Source: Capronia americana (taxonomy: Eukaryota; Ascomycota; Eurotiomycetes; Chaetothyriales; Herpotrichiellaceae). From it: a stretch of DNA of 64,000 bases. Below, piece by piece: positions 55,040-64,000 of this stretch. Position numbers and translations under genes: made by a program. Location: positions 1,488,001-1,552,000 of the forward strand of contig JADWQD010000007.1 of assembly GCA_016110215.1 (NCBI GenBank). Reading direction: 5' to 3'. Every line of letters starts with the position of its first letter. Within the stretch, counting starts at the first letter, position 1. The notes beneath the pieces were generated by a model. That model worked only from the letters and a program-made list of their open reading frames with translations, was not told where the DNA came from and made no database searches.

Positions 55040-57405
55040 ATGGAGCTTCGTACCACAGTCAGACGCTCGTCACAACTGCGTCGAAGCTATATCGAGATCT
55101 CGAAGTTTCTACGATCGCGGCAATGGCACGACCGGCCTATACAATGCACGACAAAGAGATATGCTGCCACCTCGGCCGCTTCTCGCGACGAGGCCCGGAA
55201 TACCTTCTTCACCGACCAGATTGCGAGATTCGACCATTCTCGTCATATGGGCCAGCGGTTTTCTGGTGAAAGCAGCTCTGGGTGGGACAGACTGCGGCAG
55301 ATTAATCCAGACTCTGTTCCCTCCTCCACCAACCCAGATTCAGAGCAGGTGCATCTGTACGGCTACGTGACCTCTACCAGACCTGTCAAAGGATTCGAGT
55401 TCGTCCAGTTGGTTGATCCTTATTTAAAACACGCGGTACAGGTCATCCTACCACATGCCAGAAAGGAACGGCACTCCGTCGAAGACGGAGAAGCGAGGGA
55501 CGGCGGCAGCTCAGGCACCAAAACGAGTCAACCAGGGCATACCCATCCACATACACCCGTCAAAGTATCAGGTACCATTGTCCGTCGGTCAGTGCCACAG
55601 AGAAAGAGTAAAGATGAACGGCAAGAAACGTCGGATGTGCATGGAGCGTCGAAGCACCCAAACACTGACCAGATACTGGATCCCTATGTGGGAGCAGTGG
55701 ATCTCATTTCCCATGTTGAAGTTCGCGCAGATAATCTAATGAAGCTCAATACATTTCCTCCTGGGCTCGTTGCAACCCGCGACACTGTCCTCCCACCAGA
55801 ATTGCGTCATGTGCAGTTTAGAACAGACTCAGAGCTCCGCCGTCGGATCAGGTTGCGCTCTCGGCTTTCCGGAAAGATACGTGAGCATATGCTGAAGGAA
55901 GAATTTGACGAAATAGAGACGCCTATACTGTTTAAGTCCACGCCGGAAGGTGCTCGAGAATTCCTCGTTCCAACGAGGAAAAAGGGCATGGCTTACGCAC
56001 TCCCGCAAAGCCCACAGCAATACAAACAGGTCCTGATGGCATCCGGAATACCCCGTTACTTCCAATTTGCCAGGTGTTTTCGCGATGAAGACCTCAGAGC
56101 TGATAGACAGCCTGAATTTACTCAGGTATCTAACGCTGCGTGTTTCTCCCGAGGAGAAGATGCTAATTGATCTTATAGCTCGATCTTGAGATGGCATTTG
56201 CAGGAAGCACTGATGTTATGAAAACCGTGGAAGACCTGCTCTTCGGTGCGGTTTGGCCAAATGTGCCTGGAATCGCATCTTTGCAGATACCTACGTCCAC
56301 CAGCCTCTCCGGAAACGAGGGACTGGTTTCAGATCGGAAACGCCTGGCATTTCCACAGCTGACTTACAACGCTGCGATGAGCCGGTATGGCTCGGATAAG
56401 CCTGACACGCGCTTAGGCTCTGAAATCCGCAGGGTTGATAGCTGGCTGCCATCCGGTGTGAAAGGCATGATCACGTCGCTCGACGACCCTGTAGTTGAGA
56501 TGATGAGAATCGACATGCAAGGCACGGAACCCGCCGACAGTCAAAAATTCTTCAAGGAATTCCTTGATGCCTCGGCAAACGCAAGGTACACCACTGACGG
56601 ATCACGGATACCAGGGGTGGCGGTCTACGACCCTCTCAAGCCACTGCATGGCTTGGCGACCTTTGGCCACGAGGGAGCGGCCCTGGTGGAAGATGAATTT
56701 AAGCCCGAACCTGGCGACCTCCTGGTTCTTTGGAGCCGTGAAGACAAGCCATTCACAGGGGGGTCCACCGTTATGGGTGATCTTCGCCGCGATGTCTATC
56801 ACAGTGCCATATCACAGGGTCTGATTACCGCGCCCTCCGGATTCTCACCGCTATGGGTCATAGATTTCCCTCTCTTTTCGCCGGTAGAGGAGTCAAAAAC
56901 AGGCCAAGCTGAATCAGCAGGAGTTTGCTCGACTCATCATCCCTTTACGGCTCCGAAACACGGCCGTGATTTAAGTCACAGGCTCTTCAGGGACGAACCA
57001 TTATCGATTATCGGCGATCACTATGATCTTGTTATCAACGGAGTGGAGGTCGGCGGCGGCTCCTGTCGTATCCATTGTCCAATAACGCAGCGTTTCATCT
57101 TCAGCGAAGTTCTTAAAATGTCCGACAGCCAGATCAAATCCGACTTCCAACATCTACTCGACGCACTGAGCGCTGGTTGCCCGCCGCACGCTGGGTTTGC
57201 GTTGGGGTTCGACCGGCTGATGACTATGGTGACGAACAGCACCAGCGTACGAGATGTGATTGCGTTCCCAAAAACGGCCGACGGGGAAGACAAATTTGCT
57301 GGCTCGCCTTCACGACTCACCCCCGAGCAGCTGGCAACCTATCACCTCACAATAGCTGACAAGGCGTCAAAACCTTCAGGGCACAAGATCTCGAAGAAGG
57401 CATAG
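55040..57405 (+). CDS. MSD1: aspartyl-tRNA synthetase, mitochondrial
   Basis: Two exons (55040-56125 and 56179-57405) give 770 residues. The start is the ATG at 55040; the frame before it begins with TTG. An Arg/Ser-rich N-terminus without acidic residues fits mitochondrial import. An OB-fold anticodon domain (QVHLYGYVTSTRPVKGFEFVQL) carries a low-complexity insert near 155-210. The class II core follows: motif 1 near FDEIETPILFKSTPEGAREF, motif 2 FQFARCFRDEDLRADRQPEFTQ split by the intron from LDLEMAF, and motif 3 GFALGFDRLM. The bacterial-type insertion domain between motifs 2 and 3 is present (VGGGSCRIH after it). It charges mitochondrial tRNA-Asp. Confidence 0.95.
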
Positions 57406-57547
57406 AATGCGTGGACAATCAAGAGATTCATAGGCTAAGAAGTTATTTTGTACAACAGAGATATTCCACTTTGGAAAAGCCCTCCAAGGCCACCCCTTTG
57501 TACAAGTACAATGGATTCCCAACCGAGGCTGAAACCCCTTGCATGAT

Positions 57548-57553
57548 CACGTG
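57548..57553. promoter_or_regulatory. CACGTG E-box upstream of the MPDU1-like gene
   Basis: The site reads GATCACGTGC, about 105 bases before ATG 57655, with the same core and almost the same spacing as at the preceding gene. Confidence 0.45.
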
Positions 57554-57654
57554 CTCCGTCTGCGCCCTCTGACACCCTGGCCTCACTGCCTCATCTTGTT
57601 TACTTTTCAGTGCCCATCGTATTGCCGCAACGTGCCATCAGCCAACCGCCCAAA

Positions 57655-58605
57655 ATGGACCAGATCCAGAGCCTCGTCCTCGACCCTCTTAAACCCTACC
57701 TCTCCCCGATCACGAGCAACCTCCCCGCCCCGGTCAACGACCTCGCCATCTCGCTCCTCGGCGAAAAATGCCACTCGGCGCTTCTCCTCGACCTCGACTT
57801 CTCCTCTCATCCAGAATGCGTCTCGCTCGCCATCTCCAAGGCCCTGGGCATCGGCATCATCACGGCCGCCTCGGTTGTCAAAGTCCCGCAGATCATCAAG
57901 CTGGTCAAATCCCAGTCGAGCGAAGGGCTCAGTTTCACAAGCTATCTCCTCGAGACGGCCAGTTTCGTCATCACCCTCGCATATAACATGCGCAAAGGCT
58001 TTGCGTTCAGCACATACGGCGAGACGGCACTGATTGCGATCCAAGACGTGGTGATCAGCGTGCTGATCCTGGCGTATTCGGGCAAGAAACCCGCCGCGGG
58101 AGCGTTCGTCGCCGCCGTGGGAAGCGCCGTCTACGCGCTCATGGTGAGCGACACGCTCGTCACGGACGTGCAGATGACGACGCTGCAGGCCGGCGCCGGC
58201 GGGTTGAGCATCGCGAGCAAGGTGCCCCAAATCCTGGCGATCTGGCAACAAGGCGGAACCGGCCAGTTGTCGGCCTTTGCCGTGTTTAACTATTTGTTCG
58301 GCAGTCTCAGTCGCATCTACACCACGTTGCAGGAGGTAGACGACCCGCTCATTCTGTATGGCTTTATTGCCGGGTTTTTCTTGAACGCCGTGCTCGCTGC
58401 GCAGGTCCTCTATTATTGGAATAGTCCGACGACCGCCGGACATGCCAAGGAGGTGGGTGTCGGAAAGAAGAATCAGCCGCAAGGTGTGGGACAGAAGGGC
58501 CGGGCTGCGTTGGCGACCGAGGAGGCGACCAAGGGGAAGTTGAGCCCTGGCTCGGGGAGCACGACTGCACGGCCGAGCAGCAGCAGTGGCAGGAGGCGAG
58601 GATGA
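57655..58605 (+). CDS. MPDU1-like PQ-loop membrane protein (mannose-P-dolichol utilisation)
   Basis: A single exon encodes 316 residues from ATG 57655 (MDQIQSLVLDPLKPYL). The frame extends upstream, but only from a GTG. Seven hydrophobic segments are arranged as two PQ-loop repeats: ASVVKVPQIIKLVKSQSSEGLSF and ASKVPQILAIWQQGGTGQLSAF. These match MPDU1/Lec35, an ER protein needed for use of dolichol-phosphate mannose and glucose in N-glycan, GPI-anchor and O-mannose synthesis. The hydrophilic Gly/Ser/Lys-rich C-terminus (about 265-316) is longer than in animals and probably cytosolic. A local link to the GPI-type wall proteins of this window is thematic only. Confidence 0.92.
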   Translation: MDQIQSLVLDPLKPYLSPITSNLPAPVNDLAISLLGEKCHSALLLDLDFSSHPECVSLAISKALGIGIITAASVVKVPQIIKLVKSQSSEGLSFTSYLLETASFVITLAYNMRKGFAFSTYGETALIAIQDVVISVLILAYSGKKPAAGAFVAAVGSAVYALMVSDTLVTDVQMTTLQAGAGGLSIASKVPQILAIWQQGGTGQLSAFAVFNYLFGSLSRIYTTLQEVDDPLILYGFIAGFFLNAVLAAQVLYYWNSPTTAGHAKEVGVGKKNQPQGVGQKGRAALATEEATKGKLSPGSGSTTARPSSSSGRRRG

Positions 58606-60825
58606 TGACGCTGATCCTGATGCTGTGACCTGGGACTGGCATACTTTCGATCCTGGCGGAGTCTCCCGTCGTGGATCAAGTTCGGATTTGTTTTTCTCCT
58701 AAATTGACTGCTTGTATCTGTCTGTGTTCTCCAAACAGTGATGCTCCTTTAAACTTCCTGCTTACGGTGTTGCCCAGGTATCTTCGTTCACGTACTTCCT
58801 CCATCTAGAGCTACTCTCTTCTTCTGGCACTGTTACTGAGACTTTCCCACATGACGCGGGTTCAACGGATCATCTGGCCAAACCTCACATCTAACGCGTT
58901 CCACCTGACCGCCCAATTCCATCTTGAGACTCGCCCTCTTTTTGACAGTTGTCTGATACTCGGCCAGTTGAGTGTCCGTGCTCGTGAGGTAGCTGGCTGC
59001 CAGTCTTGTCTGTCGTGTCGGCCACGTACGGAGTATGCTTGGCTCAAATCCAGTGTGTATGAGCGGATAGTTTGGATTGTCCAGCGACGTGCGGCGTGTG
59101 TGATGTTTGGTTCATTGACTCCCGGTAGCTGGGTCGGGTGATGTGGATTGTGTAGGAGGTTGAACGACACCGATGTGCTTTCAGCCGAATTTTCTGGTCT
59201 CGCATATTACTGCTAGACATTGGTCGGGACCGCGTGTGTGTGTCAGTGTGTCTGCAAGTCGGACAGTGCGTTCCTTGCAGTTCAGAAATATCTGGTAGAA
59301 GGACACGGCCCCAACGGTGTAGCTGGCAGAATCTGCATTTCATGTTACCCAGTGCAGTAGACCGATACTGGATGAATGTTTGGAAAGACTACGGAGTACC
59401 CGGTCAGCAGCGACGGTCAGGGCCAGAATACGAGACATCATTTTTCCCTGCTCTTTATTTAGTCGAAGATTTCGAGATTGTATGAAATTGGTCGTAGGCC
59501 AGCAGAAGTGCTTCTTACTGTCCATCAGTGTGGTGCCGTTGAATGGGTGTTGAAGGCGGTGACATCTCACACTCGGCTGAGTGGTGGCTGCCGCACAGCT
59601 TTCTGGGCAGATCTATTTATCAAGAACCAAGGATTTTGAACATTGCGGTTTGGGCAAAGCGCAACACTAACATCACAGTTGTGACAGAATGCTGTGGCGG
59701 GGCTCGTAGCGCACTTTGGGCAAAATGATACAGCGCAAAGGACACTGCATTTTCACAAAATGCTGCACGGCAGAGGACATCGCGGTCTTAAGAAAGTGCA
59801 CCAGGGCCCTAGCATAGCAGTTGCCACCTTGTGCTGCTGCAATGATAATACAGTGTTGGCAGAGTGCGACACGCATCTTAATCCGAGGTGAAAGGCAGAA
59901 AAGTAGCAACCTCGCCAAGCCTTCAAGGACGACTGTGATTCCACCAATCATACTTCATACATCGCGGAGTGGAAGAGCCTTCAGGAGCAGTCACCCAGTC
60001 CAGTCTTGGCCCTTGGGTAAATTCTGGTGTCAGTTGCGATACATACACACATTCCCTTCGCCAGACGGAAATACGAATGAGCAATCAAATATCGTCAGCA
60101 TGAGAATCAGCGTCTGCTTGTCAGAACCGCAGTTTCCCAACAGAAGGGAATATGCTCCGTTGTTTACCGAAGGGTAAAGATGTCTCTCAGGAGTTGCTAA
60201 TGCCATCTGAGATGAGCGCGACATTGTCGAAAGTTGGTGATAACCCAGCTCGTGGTGTTTCACCTTATTTAGAAGCTCACTGTCTCGACCTCTTAAGATC
60301 AATCTGTAAGGTACCTTACCATGTATCAGACTATAGATCATGTTGGCTTCGCAAATATTCTCAGGCAAGAGATCCGCTTTTCCTATCAGGGGGCGTAATC
60401 TTCCTCAGGTACGGATTACGTCGTTGATGGCTGTGGCTTGCTTCTGGGAGCACGAGTAGAAGCCAAGCTCAGCTCTGCAGGTCGGGAAAGACGCACAAGA
60501 CGCAACCAATATTGCAACAATAGATTGTAGTTTGTGGCTTTAGGAGCTTCGGCCTCGGTAGGTTGCAGGTGCTTCAAGAGAAGGGCCGTCTTTGCAGTGT
60601 CAGTCCTGCCTTATCCAAAGGAGTCAGAGCCCGACAGGTAGAATATATCGAAGTGGATAGCTGAGTGGTTTTTTTAATAGCCGGCTTCAAAGCGGAGCCG
60701 TTGTGACTCAGTCCAGTCCCACACATTCACATAGCATAAAACGAACCATATATTTTTAACCCGCAAAATATTGGCCATAATTCAACCACGAAATTGCGGT
60801 GCTAGAACATGAGTTCTCACTCCAA
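58606..60825. other. intergenic, nothing recognised
   Basis: About 2.2 kb between the MPDU1-like gene and the tRNA. Two TACGGAGTA copies lie at 59027 and 59390. The short frames found are unsupported. Confidence 0.5.
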
Positions 60826-60897
60826 TCCTCTGTGGTGTAGTGGTTATCATTCGAGCTTGTCACGCTCGGGACCCAGGTTCGATTCCTGGCAGGGGAG
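60826..60897 (+). tRNA. tRNA-Asp (GTC)
   Basis: 72 bases fold as a cloverleaf. The acceptor arm TCCTCTG pairs with CAGGGGA (one G-U), with discriminator G. The anticodon stem CGAGC/GCTCG holds loop TTGTCAC with GTC at 60859-60861. The T arm CCAGG-TTCGATT-CCTGG is intact. The polymerase III A box (TGGTGTAGTGG) and B box (GGTTCGATTCC) are present. No intron is seen. A run of T follows at about 60903. Confidence 0.97.
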
Positions 60898-63800
60898 ATG
60901 TTCTTTTTGACCACTGATGAATTTTTTTGATCAGGATCCGCAGTTTCGTTTTGCTCCGTTCGTTTAAAGCCGTTACTTCGTCGTGGATTTGCTTGAGGCA
61001 CTGGACTGGGTTCCATGGCCTAATCCTACGTTATTAGCGCAAACCGCTTTTTGGTGGTCGTTGTCATAGCAGATCTGTCACGAAACGACGCAGACGACTA
61101 GGAACATCGGAATAGCTTGGTGTGAGATCGAAATGCTTTTATTCACCTCACCAGCAAGATAGACCAGGATCCTTTCAGAGGCCCAAAAGCTCCGTCTTTG
61201 GTGACATGACCCAACGTGGTGCTCACGAAGCGTGACCGAACATCGTAGGTGGGGGACCGTTAAGGGTTCGAGAATATCTGGGGGAGAGAGAAAGGAAGTT
61301 GAATGCTCTAGGAAAGGACCATTAATAGCTGAGAGGAAATTGGAGGCGAAAGCAGCTGGAATCTTGAGGTCGGTGAACCTCTAGATGCCATTGCTCATCT
61401 CAGGGACGTCAGGCGCCAGCAAGTCGGCCGCCAGATGTCCATAGGGTGTGAGTTGGCACAGTATCTCGTACTCCGGCGGCTCGAAGGAGAACTGCACCCC
61501 TGCATGGATGCCACACAGATATTGGAAACCACCGGCTGCGGCATTGCAGGTCACAGCTCGATCTCTAGCAGATCTTATGTGGCCCAACATGCATGGCAAC
61601 ACGACACAAGATTCGAGAAGGCTTAGATTGGGAAGATTCAAGTTGCAAGAATAGGAACCCCGCCTTGGATATATTCGTGCCGATTGGGCCTGCCACAGGC
61701 AAGAGTGCCTGAAGCGAAAACCTTCATGCTCGGCACGCGTCATATGCAATCAATTTAAGCGACCTTCTCCTCGTACCAGGTGCAATTTGCAGTCGCGTGT
61801 TTAGCAGTTACACCTGCGCGTCTCATATCTCGGACTTGACGACAGGTATCTCCGCTCCTTTTGTGGGGAGGGTTTCAATCTCGACGAGAGGGTTTTGGCT
61901 GGCTTTTAGCAGCAGAGAGATGTTTCGAACTCAAGGCGTGGCAAGAGCCACTGCAGCATAGCAAACGTCAAGGTCAAAGGGACCAGAAGTCTAGAGGTAA
62001 CATCTACCCACATGCACACATAGTATACACTCTTCCAGGTCGAGCGTAGATCTTGAGTAGGTAGCATCAGTCTTCGGTTGTCTCAGCATCATTTCCGATA
62101 CACGCGTCTTTTCGAGCCCCTCATTTTTCCACACAAGGTCGCGTGCGCGGAAGAAAACAAAATATCATCCCAAATTGCTTGATCGTCGCATGCAAACGTA
62201 CGGAGTAGCCACGATTCGAAAGGTTCTGCGGAGATATGGAATACATCGGTTCAAAACTCACGGGGTGTTTTCCGGCTGCCGTTGTGATGTCAAGGGAGCC
62301 ACAGCAGTGGTAACACCGCATTCTGGAGAGTAACGGTGGAGAGGTTTGATCGCTACTAGGTTGCACTAACCCTGTGGTCGCTCCGAGAATGTATCAGACT
62401 CCGGTCATCAAAGCACAGAGAATATGTGCGAAGTGCGTTGAGACCCAGACCAAACATTCATCACTTCAGATCTGCAGATGCTTTCGATCTGGTTACCCAG
62501 ATGAGTGACGCGCCATCATATCCGTACAGATGTTCACTCGCTTGAGAGAGATGAGAGCTCCCAGAAGGAGCAGGGCGGGCTGGCTAAAGTACCAGTGCCT
62601 GCATGCCATAGGCTCTGAAAACGGTGCCGAAAGTAGATTTGGCGCGGAAGGTTGGAACCATCCAGGGTGGCTGGAAAAAGTACCGTGGGCTCTAACTACT
62701 TGCAGCGCTCCGTGCTCCGTCACTTGTTCTAGATAGGGCAGATCTCTGGATCTCAGGGAATGGCAGGCGAACCAGGGATCCCTCCAGGCTAGTTCCTGGC
62801 GCCATCGTTGCACAATCCTGGGGACATTTGAAGGCTGGGTGCAACGCAACAGGAGAGAGGTGGTGCAGCATCAAGCTGTGCTCGTTATCTGCCTCAGGTC
62901 GTTTGATACAATCAGACAAGATCTGCTTTGAGTTGCTGCTGATCATGGAAATCGGTTCCTAGAGAGGTGAGAAGAAGTCCGGATGAAGTGCAGAACATCT
63001 CACGTCAATTGTCGCTTCCGCAGTGTCATTTTCCGGGTCATGTTCCTCCCCGAGCGATGACATTCGCTCGATTTTGCCGGTCAGTGTGGCCCCGGACATG
63101 GTCAAGAAGTGGCTCCGTCAGGCTTGCATTAGAACAGGTGCAAAACCAGGAACCTGCCTACAACTTAAACCAATGGACGCGCCTCGACGCGCTCTGTTCA
63201 TATCGCCAGCCGCGCGACCAGTGCTTATGTGCTGTACGCTTTTACATACACAGTACAGGAACGGCAACTGTTAGCAAGATACGAAAGAAGTATTACTTAC
63301 ACATGCTCGTACTCGTACGGGTATCCCGAAAACCAAGGAGGACTCAGCTTCGAGGGCTGAGGAAAGCCCCATATAACTGCGTGCTCATACCATGGAGGGC
63401 GTAGATCTAATGGGGAAAAGAAATTGCTGTTGCAGAACTCGGGATGAGAATGCGAATTGACAGGTTGTGCAGTATCACAGCTACCAGATGGAAGGGTGTG
63501 CAAAAGAAAGGAGTTCCTGGGCTTTTGGAGTAAATTGGGGAGCCGGGTTACCATGGTTAAAGGAAATGTCAACCTTCGGGCGCCGTAGGCGTGCCTGGAA
63601 ACGACCTTGTGGGAGACCAAGACAAAGTTCAGAGACCTACTGGCCACCGATAGCGATTGAACAAATAAACGACTGCCACAGTAGCAGTCACAAGACGCCG
63701 ATGGCCTCTTCTGCAGCCTGCTGGAAAGAAACAAGATATGTATGAAGTGAGGCGACTTTGTGATACAGCTTCAACGCCGAAATAACTAGTCAGTAAGATA

Positions 63801-64000
63801 CCTCTAATGTACCGTACCTGTTGGTTCGTGAATTCGCGGCTGGCTGGATGTCTTTTTTGATAGTGCACCCGCTCTGGCTGGCTGTCGCGTCACCCGCACA
63901 CCCGCAGAAGCTGCAAACTTACCTCGCCGTCGTCCCTGATTCCCTGGCGACCCTCCTGCGCATCCCTGCAAGTCGTGTCTGGGCTGCGCCTTCATCCAAT
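60898..64000. other. intergenic to window end, nothing firm
   Basis: About 3.1 kb without a supported gene. A minus-strand frame ending at 61381 has a protein-like C-terminus but no ATG start or recognisable family. A TACGGAGTA copy lies at 62200. Exons of a gene lying mainly beyond the window end cannot be excluded. Confidence 0.45.

Noticed and set aside
57607..58482. 291-codon minus-strand frame
   Set aside because: Antisense shadow of the MPDU1-like gene.

Overview
The window is nuclear DNA from a filamentous ascomycete (Pezizomycotina). Supporting signs are short GT-AG introns of about 47-160 bases with CTNAC-like branch sites, compact intergenic regions, GPI-anchored cell-wall proteins, a Crh-type GH16 enzyme, a GH79 enzyme, an Adp1-type ABC transporter with a Cys-rich ectodomain, and an IKS1-type kinase. 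The gene families feel closest to Eurotiomycetes such as Chaetothyriales, but the sequence alone does not prove the order. One assembly gap (97 N) lies inside a TACC microsatellite.

Layout. 1-2.9 kb: a 15-base minisatellite and a doubtful small ORF that continues in frame past a TGA. 2.9-11.3 kb: a zinc-type quinone oxidoreductase (-), a Crh-like transglycosylase with a transmembrane tail (+), a fungal F-box/LRR-like protein (-) and an N-terminally short conserved fungal protein (+). 11.3-16.9 kb: a gene-poor block. 16.9-24.2 kb: three + genes for a GPI-anchored GH79 glycosidase, a manganese-type CDF transporter and a secreted carboxylesterase. 25.3-32.2 kb: three - genes for the IKS1 kinase, an AP180/ANTH clathrin adaptor and a small Ser-rich protein. 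33.7-37.6 kb: a 1284-residue single-exon protein of unknown function. 39.1-42.0 kb: two small GPI-type surface proteins on either side of the gap. 42.3-52.6 kb: four - genes for a conserved hypothetical protein, a JmjC/ZZ/R1-zinc-finger chromatin protein, an HTD2-type mitochondrial dehydratase and the ABC transporter. 53.2-58.6 kb: + genes for a PLP aminotransferase, mitochondrial aspartyl-tRNA synthetase and an MPDU1-type PQ-loop protein. 60.8 kb: tRNA-Asp(GTC). The rest to 64 kb shows no convincing gene.

The genes are mostly independent housekeeping and surface functions, not one pathway. Recurring themes are cell wall and surface biology (Crh, GH79, Kre9-like protein, Ser-rich GPI protein, MPDU1) and mitochondrial function (HTD2 for type II fatty acid synthesis, mitochondrial AspRS). 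No CRISPR, intact transposon or obvious secondary-metabolite cluster is visible. The points most worth a second look are the non-canonical JmjC metal site (H-R-C), the large unknown protein with a Cys/His cluster, the dispersed TACGGAGTA motif, the in-frame TGA followed by 73 open codons, and the truncated conserved gene with a probable GC-AG intron.
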